Part shown: in pieces, positions 42,302 through 50,301 of the stretch | Position numbering within the stretch: the stretch's first letter is position 1 | Layout: every line of letters begins with the position of its first letter | Source: Metabacillus mangrovi | GTDB taxonomy: Bacteria; Bacillota; Bacilli; Bacillales; Bacillaceae | DNA: 64,000 nt | Assembly: GCF_009711125.1 (NCBI RefSeq) | Contig: NZ_WMIB01000006.1 | Location: forward strand, 62,001-126,000 | Direction of reading: 5' to 3' | Position numbers and translations under genes: made by a program | The notes under the pieces: generated by a model | What the model was told of the DNA's origin: nothing | The model's database searches: none | What the model saw: only the letters and a program-made list of their open reading frames with translations

Positions 42302-42946
42302 TTATTTTTCCTGCAGCCTTACTCCATGAAACGCTTCGCTGAAAGCGAGGGCTCTTTCCGTGAGTGCGGTCAGGCTGTCACGATCCGCATCCATCGTGCC
42401 GTTTACAAGCGTACTCCCTGCGCCTGCTGCAGCAGCACCTGCCTTAACAAAATCTCTGATGTTATTTAGACCGATCCCTCCTGTCGGCATAAGCGGAATA
42501 TGCGGCAAAGGGCCGGCCAACGCTTTAAAGTAATCAGCTCCGAGCACACTTGCAGGGAATACTTTGACAAGATCGGCCCCCGCTTCAAAGGCTGTCAGAA
42601 TCTCTGTTGGCGTCATCGCACCCGGAACGCTGATCACTCCATATCGTTTGGCCACACGGATGGTGTCCAGACTGACAGTGGGAGAGAAAATAAATTTCGC
42701 TCCTGCAGATATGGCTGTCCGGGCTGTTTCTGCATCCAGCACAGTGCCTGCACCTGCAAGCAGTTCATCGCCAAACTCCAGTCTTAACTGTTCAATCACT
42801 TTTACCGCCAGCGGATTCTCCATTGTGATTTCAAGCGCTGTCACTCCGCCATCCTTCAATGCTTGGGCAATTGGAACGATGGTATCAGGATCAGCCCCTC
42901 TGATCACGGCAACAATACCGCTTTCCTGAATGGCATTGCTTTTCAT
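42302..42946 (-). CDS. kdgA: 2-keto-3-deoxy-6-phosphogluconate (KDPG/KHG) aldolase
   Basis: 214 residues, class I aldolase. Splits KDPG into pyruvate and glyceraldehyde-3-phosphate. The Schiff-base Lys is Lys128 in LVKVFPA; catalytic Glu39 in ALEITMENP; GAGTVLD and MPTGGIG bind the phosphate. Start ATG 42946, with its ribosome binding site inside the end of kdgK (1-bp gap). The last step of pectin/uronate-derived KDG breakdown. Confidence 0.93.
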   Translation of the reverse strand: MKSNAIQESGIVAVIRGADPDTIVPIAQALKDGGVTALEITMENPLAVKVIEQLRLEFGDELLAGAGTVLDAETARTAISAGAKFIFSPTVSLDTIRVAKRYGVISVPGAMTPTEILTAFEAGADLVKVFPASVLGADYFKALAGPLPHIPLMPTGGIGLNNIRDFVKAGAAAAGAGSTLVNGTMDADRDSLTALTERALAFSEAFHGVRLQEK

Positions 42947-42947
42947 A

Positions 42948-43901
42948 TTAAAGCCCTCCCTTTACCTCATTGCGTTTCATACATTCTTCCAGCTTTTCTT
43001 TATCAGGATAACCGTCGCTGTCACCCGGCGACTGAACAGCGAGCGCGCCGATGGCATTTCCCCTTCGTGCACACTCTTCTAATTTAAGACCTTCAAGAAT
43101 GCCGCTGATAAACCCTGCTGCAAAGCCGTCTCCTGCCCCAACAGTATCTATCACTCTGCTTACCTCAAAACCTTCTGCCATTCCCATTTCTTTGTTTGAT
43201 TTATAAAAAGCCCCTTCCGCACCGAGTTTCACCGCTACCGCCCTTACCCCCTGCTCCAAATAAAAGTCGGCTATCTCCTCCGGCGCACTGGATCCTGTCA
43301 GAATCAGCCCTTCCTTTACCCCTGGAAGGACGTAATCTGACTGAAAGGCAAGTTCGTTAATCGTTCTCACCATCTCCTCTTCCGTATTCCATAGAACAGG
43401 GCGCAGATTTGGATCAAAGGATACTGTTTTTCCTGCTTCTTTCATTAAGGTGAGGATATGACGGGAAAACGCTCTCGCCTCGCTGGACAAGGCCGGAGTA
43501 ATCCCTGTTAAATGAAGATGGGCAGCAGAAAGAAAGTAATCACTTCTTGCGTCTTCCGGTGCCAAGGTGCTGGCTGCAGACCCTTTGCGGTAATAGTGAA
43601 CCTCCGGATCACCGTGCTGAACCTTCGATTTTAATAGAAACCCTGTTGGAAAGCGGGGATCGATCTGAACATGCCGGATATCTACTTTTTCTGTCTGAAG
43701 GCGTTCGATGATAAACCTTCCAAAAGCATCCTCCCCAAGCTTGCCAGCCCAGCCGCTTTTCAAACCCAGTCTTGCAAGACCTATCGCTGTATTCATTTCT
43801 GCTCCGGCCATAGAACGGGTAAAATGCTCTGCTTCCTGCAGCGGACCCGCCTCATCAGCCATCAGCATCGCCATCGCTTCTCCGAATGTTACGACGTCCA
43901 A
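42948..43901 (-). CDS. kdgK: 2-keto-3-deoxygluconate kinase, PfkB family
   Basis: 317 residues. PfkB signatures: N-terminal FGEAMAMLM, and the C-terminal DTVGAGDGFAAGFISG, whose Asp is the catalytic base and GAGD the anion hole. Phosphorylates KDG to KDPG, which KdgA then cleaves. The frame is open to 43934, but TTG 43901 (DVVTFGEA) has AAGGAGAGGGGAG at proper spacing and fits the family start. A cre site lies about 60 bp upstream. Confidence 0.88.
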   Translation of the reverse strand: MDVVTFGEAMAMLMADEAGPLQEAEHFTRSMAGAEMNTAIGLARLGLKSGWAGKLGEDAFGRFIIERLQTEKVDIRHVQIDPRFPTGFLLKSKVQHGDPEVHYYRKGSAASTLAPEDARSDYFLSAAHLHLTGITPALSSEARAFSRHILTLMKEAGKTVSFDPNLRPVLWNTEEEMVRTINELAFQSDYVLPGVKEGLILTGSSAPEEIADFYLEQGVRAVAVKLGAEGAFYKSNKEMGMAEGFEVSRVIDTVGAGDGFAAGFISGILEGLKLEECARRGNAIGALAVQSPGDSDGYPDKEKLEECMKRNEVKGGL

Positions 43902-43961
43902 CTCTTCATCTCCCCTCTCCTTACCTGCTGTCAAGTCAGCTATACCATAAGTCTATTAAAA

Positions 43962-43975
43962 TGAAAGCGCTTTTA
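43962..43975. promoter_or_regulatory. CcpA cre site (or KdgR operator) upstream of kdgK
   Basis: TGAAAGCGCTTTTA matches 13 of 14 cre positions (TGWAANCGNTNWCA) and is nearly palindromic. Confidence 0.65.
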
Positions 43976-43992
43976 CAATGACTTTTGCTCAT

Positions 43993-44020
43993 TAAAAATA
44001 CCCCTGCTTCCCGCAGGGGC
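43993..44020 (-). terminator. Terminator of yhbH
   Basis: GCCCCTGCGGGAAGCAGGGG followed by TATTTTT on the - strand. Confidence 0.8.
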
Positions 44021-44025
44021 TCCGT

Positions 44026-45186
44026 TCAGCTGCTCATCTCAGCCTGCTCTTTTCGGAAAAAACTCTTCATCGCATGGAATACATCGGCTTTCTGCTTGAG
44101 GATATAATAGCGGAAATTTTCATTGGTGATGTTTTTATAGGCGGACATTAAAGTGGAATGGCGGTTGTATTGATTCACTTCCCCATACCCGAACATATTG
44201 GATACTTTCATCAATTCACTGACCAGTTTGACACACCGTGCATTATCCGAAGTCAGATTGTCACCGTCCGAGAAGTGAAACGGATAAATGTTGTAGCGCG
44301 CCGGCTGGTACTTTTCATCGATGATCTCAAGTGCTTTCCGGTAAACCGAAGAGCAGATCGTTCCGCCGCTCTCTCCTTTATTGAAGAAATCCTCTTCTGA
44401 TACAACCTTGGCTTCCGTATGATGGGCAATAAATTCAATATCAACGTGCTCATATTTCGTACGGAGGAAACGGGTCATCCAGAAGAAAAAGCTGCGGGCC
44501 ATGTATTTTTCCCATAATCCCATCGAACCGCTCGTATCCATCATCGCAATCACGACTGCTTTTGATTCCGGTTTAATGACCTCATTCCAGGTTTTAAACT
44601 TCAAGTCTTCCGGATAGATCGGATAAAACTGGGCTTGCCCCTTCATCGCGTTGCGCTTATAAGCAGACATCATTGTTCTCTTCTTATCAATATTCCCCAT
44701 CAGACCTGTTTTGCGGATGTCATTGAATTCAATGTCTTCCACAACATTTTCTGCCATTTCCTTGCGTTTTAAATTCGGCAGTTCAAGTTCACTGAAGAGC
44801 GCTTCCTGCAACTCCATCATCGAAATCTCTGCTTCATAGTAATCCTCGCCTGCCTGATCGCCTGCACCCTGCCCTTTTCCCGGGCCCTGCCCCTGCTGGG
44901 AGCCGTCACGCGCCACCGTGTCTCCCACCTTGCTGTCGCCGTCACCCTGCCCAACATGCTTATTCTTATCATAGTTATAGCGGATTTTATATTCATCAAG
45001 TGACCGGATCGGAATCTTCACTACGTTTTTTCCATTGGACATAATGATGCTTTCCTCAGTAATCAGGTCAGGCAGGTTATTCTTAATGGCTTCCTGCACC
45101 TTCTCCTGATGCCTCAGCTGATCGTCATAGCCTTTGCGGTGGAGGGACCAATCTTCATTTGAAATGACAAAATTGCCCTTTGGCAT
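44026..45186 (-). CDS. yhbH: YhbH/DUF444 sporulation protein
   Basis: 386 residues. The VWA-like domain carries the metal-site motif MMDTSGSMG (residue about 217 onward). A low-complexity Gly/Gln linker (about 85-115) precedes it. YhbH and PrkA are coexpressed in sporulating Bacillus, and DUF444 proteins pair with PrkA kinases in many bacteria. ATG 45186 (MPKGNFVIS) follows AGGGGAAGGGG; a TTG six codons earlier overlaps that site. prkA lies about 1.1 kb upstream, separated by a repeat-rich gap. Confidence 0.92.
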   Translation of the reverse strand: MPKGNFVISNEDWSLHRKGYDDQLRHQEKVQEAIKNNLPDLITEESIIMSNGKNVVKIPIRSLDEYKIRYNYDKNKHVGQGDGDSKVGDTVARDGSQQGQGPGKGQGAGDQAGEDYYEAEISMMELQEALFSELELPNLKRKEMAENVVEDIEFNDIRKTGLMGNIDKKRTMMSAYKRNAMKGQAQFYPIYPEDLKFKTWNEVIKPESKAVVIAMMDTSGSMGLWEKYMARSFFFWMTRFLRTKYEHVDIEFIAHHTEAKVVSEEDFFNKGESGGTICSSVYRKALEIIDEKYQPARYNIYPFHFSDGDNLTSDNARCVKLVSELMKVSNMFGYGEVNQYNRHSTLMSAYKNITNENFRYYILKQKADVFHAMKSFFRKEQAEMSS

Positions 45187-45420
45187 GTTCCCCTTCCCCT
45201 CCAAACTTTTTTAAGAAAATTTTTCTAAATCGTTCACCATCTTTATATCTCATGCATAAGCTGTCGGTGAATGAAAATCTTTCCCGCGACTTGTTTTTTT
45301 AGATTACTCTATCCTATGCGGGGGATACGGATTATTGACAAACAATTGTGAAAATTGGGCACCTGGGCAAAAAGAAAAGAGACAAGACCCCGTTTCAGGC
45401 AGTTAGCGCGATACTATGTA

Positions 45421-45453
45421 AAAAACCCCTTGCCGGATTAGCAAGGGGTTTTT
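45421..45453 (-). terminator. Terminator of the 49-residue gene
   Basis: AAAACCCCTTGC-TAATCCG-GCAAGGGGTTTTT: strong 12-bp stem with a T-run. Confidence 0.88.
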
Positions 45454-45459
45454 CATGGT

Positions 45460-45609
45460 TTACTCTTTATTCTTATTCTGATCATCAGACTCTGCTTTTT
45501 TCACTTTTTGATTCGTTTTAATATGCTCCATGATGGTCGAATACTCGGTCACATCACGCTTATCCTTCATCTCACTGTTCTCTTCTGATTTAGGATTCTT
45601 CTGATCCAT
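45460..45609 (-). CDS. Small hydrophilic protein of 49 residues
   Basis: Begins MDQKNPKSEENSEMKDKRD and ends DDQNKNKE: rich in Lys, Glu, Asn, Asp and Gln, with no Cys and no Trp. ATG 45609 has AAGGAG nine bases upstream, and a strong terminator follows the stop by seven bases, which is why I accept it as a gene. Not recognised. It lies between yhbH and prkA, two sporulation genes, so a spore role is possible but not shown. Confidence 0.62.
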   Translation of the reverse strand: MDQKNPKSEENSEMKDKRDVTEYSTIMEHIKTNQKVKKAESDDQNKNKE

Positions 45610-45772
45610 GAAGATCATCTCCTTAGATGTGGTTATATCTTTCTAATACCCGTCGTCAGCCGGGGTGAAACAGGGGGAGAAATCCGGGATGAGATGGGGT
45701 TTACGGTGTACTCGGGTTTTAGGAGATGGACCAGGGTTTTTCTTGGATTGATTTTGAGGTCTGGTTTTTTTT

Positions 45773-45897
45773 GCTCTGACCCCTACTGCTTTAACGCAGC
45801 CGGGGAACAGGGTAGACCCAGCTGATTGCTTGAGAGCAAAGACTTTGACGGCATGGGGGACGGAGGTTTAGTGCTTTAGCAGAAGTGGGGTCAGAGC
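45773..45897. repeat. 125-bp element with terminal inverted repeats, copy 1
   Basis: Ends are GCTCTGACCCC and GGGGTCAGAGC, an 11-bp perfect inverted pair. Inside lie CTTTAACGCAGCCGGGGAAC and GGTTTAGTGCTTTAGCAGAA, shared with copy 2. No coding frame. It resembles a MITE-like or REP-like unit. Confidence 0.82.
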
Positions 45898-45900
45898 TCA

Positions 45901-46025
45901 GCTCTGACCCTCACCGCTTTAACGCAGCCGGGGAACAAGGCAGGCCCGGCTGATCCCTTGACAGCACAGACATGGACGGCATAGGGGACGGAGGTTTAGT
46001 GCTTTAGCAGAAGTGGGGTCAGAGC
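45901..46025. repeat. 125-bp element with terminal inverted repeats, copy 2
   Basis: Same length and same direction as copy 1, separated from it by three bases (TCA). The ends are GCTCTGACCCT and GGGGTCAGAGC. Differences from copy 1 are scattered substitutions. The preceding 45610-45772 holds nothing recognisable. Confidence 0.82.
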
Positions 46026-46056
46026 ACCTTCAACCCGTTCAGCAGCCAACTGCACT

Positions 46057-46200
46057 AAGTCAGCAATTATCTTTAGAAGTCAGCAATTACTTCTCGAAAG
46101 TCCGCAATTAATGAAAAAAGTCAGCAATTATCCCCGTTAAGTCAGCAATTATTGAAAAAAGTCAGCAATTATCCCCGGTAAGTCAGCAATTCCCTTTATC
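46057..46200. repeat. Tandem repeat, 7 units alternating 20 and 21 bp
   Basis: AAGTCAGCAATT recurs at 46057, 46077, 46098, 46118, 46139, 46159 and 46180 (one copy reads AAGTCCGCAATT). The tails alternate between TGAAAA-type and TCCCCGGT-type, giving a 41-bp higher-order period. It lies after the prkA terminator. Confidence 0.92.
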
Positions 46201-46228
46201 CGCTGCTGCCAGAGATTCCTTTCCAACA

Positions 46229-46253
46229 GAAAAAGCCGGGTTTCCCCGGCTTT
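46229..46253 (-). terminator. Terminator of prkA
   Basis: AAGCCGGGGAAACCCGGCTTTTT on the - strand. Confidence 0.85.
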
Positions 46254-46261
46254 ACAGAATT

Positions 46262-48157
46262 TTATCGGTTCAGCAAGCTTCCTACATAGCGCAGTAATTC
46301 ATTGGCAGAGGTGGAGTTGTAGCCGTGTTCGTCGATGAGTCTTGCGACGACTTCGTTGACTTTTTTGAGTTGCTGCTCATCCGGTGTTTTGGTGGAGGTT
46401 GTGATTTTTACAACATCCTTCAGGTCGGCGAACAGCTTCTTTTGAATGGCCTCGCGCAGTCTTTCATGGGAATTGTAGTCAAAGCGCTTGCCTTTGCGTG
46501 CGTAGGCGGAGATGCGGATCAGGATTTCTTCGCGGAATGCTTTTTTGGCATTTTCGGAAATGCCGATTTGTTCCTCGATCGAGCGCATCAGCTTCTCATC
46601 CGGATTCATCTCTTCCCCTGTCAGCGGATCGCGGAGCTTGTTTTTATTGCAGTATGCCTCTACATTGTCCAGATAGTTATCCATAAGCGTTTTCGCGGAC
46701 TCTTCATACGAGTACACAAAGGCCTTCTGCACTTCTTTTTTCGCAATATCATCATACTCTTTCCGGGCAACGGAAATAAAGTTCAGGTAGCGCTCCCGGT
46801 CTTCCTGGGAGATCGATGGATGCTGGTCGAGCCCTTCCTTAAGGGACCGCAGCACATCTAGGGCATTGATGGACGGATTTTCTTTACGTATGATGGTAGA
46901 GGAAATCCGGTTGATGACGTAGCGGGGGTCAATCCCGCTCATGCCTTCATCCTGGTACTCTTTCTTTAATTCCTCAAGGTCCACTGTATTGTAGCCTTCC
47001 ACACTTTCTCCATCATACAGCCTCATCTTCTTCACCAGATCGATATCGCTTCGCTTTGCTTCCTTCAGCCTTGTTAAAATGGAGAACATCGCAGCAACCT
47101 TCAAGGTATGCGGAGCAATATGGACATCGTTCACATCGCTCTCACTGATCATTTTATCGTAAATCCGTTCTTCCTCTGTGGCTCTTAAATTGTAAGGAAT
47201 CGGTATGACGATGATCCTGGAGTGAAGGGCTTCATTTTTCTTATTGGAAATGAACGAGCGGTACTCCGTTTCGTTCGTATGAGCGACGATCAGCTCATCG
47301 GCACTGATCAAGGCAAAGCGGCCAGCCTTGAAATTCCCTTCCTGAGTCAGAGACAGCAGGTGCCATAAAAATTTTTCATCGCACTTCAGCATCTCCTGGA
47401 ACTCCATCATCCCCCGGTTCGCCTTGTTCAGCTCGCCGTCAAAACGGTATGCACGCGGGTCTGATTCTGAACCGTATTCAGCGATCGTGGAAAAGTCGAT
47501 GCTGCCTGTCAGATCGGCAATGTCCTGTGATTTTGGATCGGACGGGCTGAACGTTCCAATCCCGACACGCTTATCCTCGGAAAAGAAGACACGCTCCACG
47601 ACCACATCTTCGATCCGTCCGCCATACTCTTCCTGGAGCCTCATCATATTAAGCGGCGACAGGTTGCCTTCAATCCGGATCCCGTACTCCTCGTAAAAAT
47701 CCTGTCTGAGATGATGAGGAATTAAATGAAGGGCATCCTCATGCATCGGGCAGCCTTTTATGGCAAAGACTGAGCCATTATCCGTATGGGAGTATTTTTC
47801 AAGGCCTCGCTTAAGCATCGTTACAAGTGTCGATTTCCCTCCGCTTACCGGTCCCATGAGAAGCAGGATCCGTTTGCGGACATCGAGTCTTTTGGCTGCG
47901 GGATGAAAATATTCCTCCACGAGCCTTTCAAGTGCTTCCTCCAGCCCAAACAGCTGCTGATCGAAAAACTTGTATTTTTTAACCCCGTTTTCTTCTTCAA
48001 TTCCAAAATCCTTGATCATATTATAAACCCGTGAGTGGGCAGACTGTGCTACATATGGACGGGTCTTCAATATCTCCAAATATTCCACAAAGGTTCCTTC
48101 CCATTTCAACCGCTCTTCATCTTCTCTGAACCTTTCAATCTTTTTTAAGATATCCAT
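46262..48157 (-). CDS. prkA: PrkA serine protein kinase / AAA+ sporulation protein
   Basis: 631 residues, the same length as B. subtilis PrkA and very similar along its whole length. AAA+ domain: Walker A GPVSGGKSTLV (about residue 103 on); the C-terminal part has kinase-like sequence. Reported both as a Ser/Thr kinase and as an ATP-dependent protease acting during sporulation. ATG 48157 (MDILKKIERF) has GGAGG five bases upstream; the frame continues 31 codons further upstream but without family similarity. On the - strand TCATATC and CAATATGA about 14 bp apart may be a sigma-E promoter near 48215-48250, at low confidence. Confidence 0.95.
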   Translation of the reverse strand: MDILKKIERFREDEERLKWEGTFVEYLEILKTRPYVAQSAHSRVYNMIKDFGIEEENGVKKYKFFDQQLFGLEEALERLVEEYFHPAAKRLDVRKRILLLMGPVSGGKSTLVTMLKRGLEKYSHTDNGSVFAIKGCPMHEDALHLIPHHLRQDFYEEYGIRIEGNLSPLNMMRLQEEYGGRIEDVVVERVFFSEDKRVGIGTFSPSDPKSQDIADLTGSIDFSTIAEYGSESDPRAYRFDGELNKANRGMMEFQEMLKCDEKFLWHLLSLTQEGNFKAGRFALISADELIVAHTNETEYRSFISNKKNEALHSRIIVIPIPYNLRATEEERIYDKMISESDVNDVHIAPHTLKVAAMFSILTRLKEAKRSDIDLVKKMRLYDGESVEGYNTVDLEELKKEYQDEGMSGIDPRYVINRISSTIIRKENPSINALDVLRSLKEGLDQHPSISQEDRERYLNFISVARKEYDDIAKKEVQKAFVYSYEESAKTLMDNYLDNVEAYCNKNKLRDPLTGEEMNPDEKLMRSIEEQIGISENAKKAFREEILIRISAYARKGKRFDYNSHERLREAIQKKLFADLKDVVKITTSTKTPDEQQLKKVNEVVARLIDEHGYNSTSANELLRYVGSLLNR

Positions 48158-48294
48158 AAGGACCTCCTTCATCTTTGGTGCATCGTAGAGATTATTAAAC
48201 TTTATGAAGGAGGGGGGCTTATCATTCTTGTTTTTCATATTGTTTGACAAGCAATCGATATGACTGAATTTTTTAAAAAAGAGCCCGAATACAA

Positions 48295-48323
48295 TTCACA
48301 GCGCTTACATATTGGCGTATAAT
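48295..48323 (+). promoter_or_regulatory. Sigma-A promoter for the 30-residue gene
   Basis: TTCACA, 17 bp, TATAAT, 37 bp before the ATG at 48360. Divergent from prkA. Confidence 0.7.
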
Positions 48324-48359
48324 TGGGACATATTGGACTTATACTTTGGGAGGGCTTAT

Positions 48360-48452
48360 ATGAAGACCGCATTGGTGCTTGGAGTCTGCCTCACTTTTCT
48401 CGTTTCCATCTTTACAGCAGGGTACAATGATAAACCGAAAATCCGGAAATAA
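48360..48452 (+). CDS. 30-residue single-helix membrane peptide
   Basis: Begins MKTALVLGVCLTFLVSIFTA and ends NDKPKIRK: one membrane helix with a basic tail. It has GGGAGG seven bases before the ATG, a good promoter and a terminator three bases after the stop, so a real small gene is likely. Not recognised; function unknown. Confidence 0.68.
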   Translation: MKTALVLGVCLTFLVSIFTAGYNDKPKIRK

Positions 48453-48454
48453 CG

Positions 48455-48485
48455 AAAACGGCCTCCGTCAGGAAGGCCGTTTTTT
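48455..48485. terminator. Terminator shared by the small gene and trmL
   Basis: AAAACGGCCTCCGTCAGGAAGGCCGTTTTTT (given as arms AAAACGGCCT and AGGCCGTTTT with a central loop). Confidence 0.86.
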
Positions 48486-48958
48486 CATGTAAGATCCAGA
48501 TAATCCTGCTGCCTTAATGCTTCATACACGAGAATCGCGGCAGTGTTGGAAAGGTTAAGGGAGCGAACATGCTCCGTCATCGGAAGGCGCAGGCACCGGT
48601 CCAGATTGGCATCAATCAGGTCTCTCGGCAGTCCTGTCGTTTCTTTTCCGAAAAGAAAGAAATACTCCTTCTTGGCGTCTGAATAGTCAAAAACAGTATG
48701 CGGCTGCTTTCCATGCTTCGTCAAGTAGAAAAACTCCCCATCGCTGTATTCAGTAAAAAGCTCTTCAAGTGAATCGTGATAGCGGATATCCACGTGCTCC
48801 CAATAATCGAGCCCGGCACGCTTCAGCATTTTATCTTCTGTTGAGAACCCGAGCGGACGGATCAAATGAAGGACCGTGTTCGTCGCTGCGCACGTACGGG
48901 CGATGTTTCCCGTATTGGCCGGGATTTCCGGCTGGTACAATACTACATGTATTCCCAA
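48485..48958 (-). CDS. trmL: tRNA (cytidine/uridine-34 2'-O)-methyltransferase, SPOUT family
   Basis: 157 residues. TrmL (CspR in B. subtilis) methylates the wobble nucleotide of some tRNA-Leu. SPOUT trefoil knot motifs: YQPEIPANTGNIARTCAATN (motif 1), FLFGKETTGLPRDLI (motif 2) and LRLPMTEHVRSLNLSNTAAI (motif 3). TTG 48958 preferred because the family protein begins at GIHVVLYQPEIPAN and AGAGG sits before it; a GTG three codons earlier is possible. Confidence 0.93.
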   Translation of the reverse strand: MGIHVVLYQPEIPANTGNIARTCAATNTVLHLIRPLGFSTEDKMLKRAGLDYWEHVDIRYHDSLEELFTEYSDGEFFYLTKHGKQPHTVFDYSDAKKEYFFLFGKETTGLPRDLIDANLDRCLRLPMTEHVRSLNLSNTAAILVYEALRQQDYLDLT

Positions 48959-49004
48959 AATCGTCACCTCTGCTAGTATTCAATCCTGTCCATTATAGCA
49001 CGGT

Positions 49005-49895
49005 TCAGCCCTTCTCTGAATCATCCTGAATCCGGTAAAAGGAATAGCGGATATTCGGAGTATAGGCAGTCGAATCCGTATACGACCAGTACCTCATCCG
49101 GCTGTTGGACGTCTGGGCGTTTACGAGGGGCATATTGTTTTTATCCTTTGCAACGACAAAGGTCGTATGATCAAAACGCCCATCCCCCTGAAAATCATAG
49201 CAAATGACATCCCCCGGTCTGAGCTCTTCTGCCGACTGCACTTTCGCCGCCCGAAGTCCCGTTTTGGACCTCGGCAAAAACAGATTCATCGAATGGGCAA
49301 CCGACCAGCTGTAGCTCCAGGCATTGTTCTGCATCCACCAGCCTGTTCCCTTACCTGGATACCCCCGCATTTGCGCCCCGCCGCTGTGCAGGCACTGGGA
49401 AACGAAATTCGTGCAGTTCACATCAAAATTTTTGTACTGGCTGTTGTGGCTGTTCCACCAGCGCTCCGCATACTGAACAGCTCCCATCCTGTCATAGCGG
49501 AAGCCTTTCCGCCCATCAGACTCCTCCAAAGTAAGATCAGGCTCCCCCGTTTCGCCCAGCCGCTCTTCCGCCCAATCCTCCAGCACCTCTGAATCTGTTA
49601 GAGAAGCCCTTCGCCGGCTCACCTTTTCCTCCAGATAAAAGCTGTCCTCATTTTGGATCAGCCATTTTTCATGCAGCACGTAGGCTACTTCCTTTTTCCC
49701 CTGCAGCTCCCGCACTTCTTTTACTTTTATATTAGACGAGCCTTTGACCGCGGGAGTTTTCCGCACCATAAGCTCTTCCGCTTTTCTTTCCAGCGCAAGC
49801 TTCTCCTTATCCTCCATAAAAGGCAGGTTCCGTGCTTTCCCGTTCACAATATAATCCAGCCGGCTCTCAGCTGCCGTTACCAATATTTCCTCCAT
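49005..49895 (-). CDS. yhbB: Amidase-domain protein (YhbB-like)
   Basis: 296 residues. The C-terminal half (from about residue 150) is an NlpC/P60-like putative amidase: FDVNCTNFVSQCLHSGGAQMRG holds the nucleophile Cys, and RFDHTTFVVAKDKNNMP the His. The N-terminal half is charged, with no signal peptide seen. YhbB of B. subtilis lies at the same place, next to queG. Cell-wall or spore amidase activity is possible but not shown. ATG 49895 chosen with GGGGGGA upstream; an in-frame start nine codons earlier is less good. Confidence 0.85.
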   Translation of the reverse strand: MEEILVTAAESRLDYIVNGKARNLPFMEDKEKLALERKAEELMVRKTPAVKGSSNIKVKEVRELQGKKEVAYVLHEKWLIQNEDSFYLEEKVSRRRASLTDSEVLEDWAEERLGETGEPDLTLEESDGRKGFRYDRMGAVQYAERWWNSHNSQYKNFDVNCTNFVSQCLHSGGAQMRGYPGKGTGWWMQNNAWSYSWSVAHSMNLFLPRSKTGLRAAKVQSAEELRPGDVICYDFQGDGRFDHTTFVVAKDKNNMPLVNAQTSNSRMRYWSYTDSTAYTPNIRYSFYRIQDDSEKG

Positions 49896-49976
49896 CCTGT
49901 CCCCCCGCTTCCCGTTCTTCATTTATATGAATATGAAGCGGCGGGCGGGAGTATCAGTGTTTTTCGCAGGTTCTCG

Positions 49977-50291
49977 GCATCGCACCTTCTTCTGGTATTG
50001 TCCTGCATCGCGCTTTTCCCAGCGTTCCCTGGCATCACACCTTTTCCAGTGTTGCATAGCATTTTCGCCTGGGATCACTCACTTTTCCAGCGATGCCTGG
50101 CATTTTTGCCTGGCATCGCACCTCTTCCAGCGTTGCCTGGCATCACACCATCCGCTCAAAGAAAAAAAGCCGGGGATCCCGCACTTTTCCAGCGTTGCCT
50201 GGCATTTTTGCCTGGCATCCCACCTTTTCCAGTGTTGCCTGGCATCCCACCATCCGTTCAAAGAAAAAAAGCCGGGGATCCCGGCTTTTTT
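49977..50291. repeat. Degenerate 27-bp tandem repeats with a 102-bp duplication
   Basis: CCTGGCATCGCACC and CTTTTCCAGCGTTG alternate through the tract with units of about 27 bp. A segment of 102 bp is duplicated in tandem (50081-50182 and 50183-50284). Each copy ends with AAAAAAAGCCGGGGATCCCG, half of the queG terminator; only the second copy keeps the full hairpin. No spacer-like unique sequence. Gap 49896-50301 otherwise empty. Confidence 0.88.
50264..50291 (-). terminator. Terminator of queG
   Basis: AAAGCCGGGATCCCCGGCTTT followed by TTTT on the - strand. Confidence 0.85.
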
Positions 50292-50301
50292 CCCTGTTAT
50301 G

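Noticed and set aside
46325-46861. A 178-codon + strand frame
   Set aside because: Antisense to the highly conserved C-terminus of prkA.
50079-50261. A - strand frame of 60 codons with repeated WDARQ(H/R/K)WKR motifs
   Set aside because: It is only the translation of the 27-bp DNA repeat; no ribosome binding site, and the repeat is read equally well in other frames.
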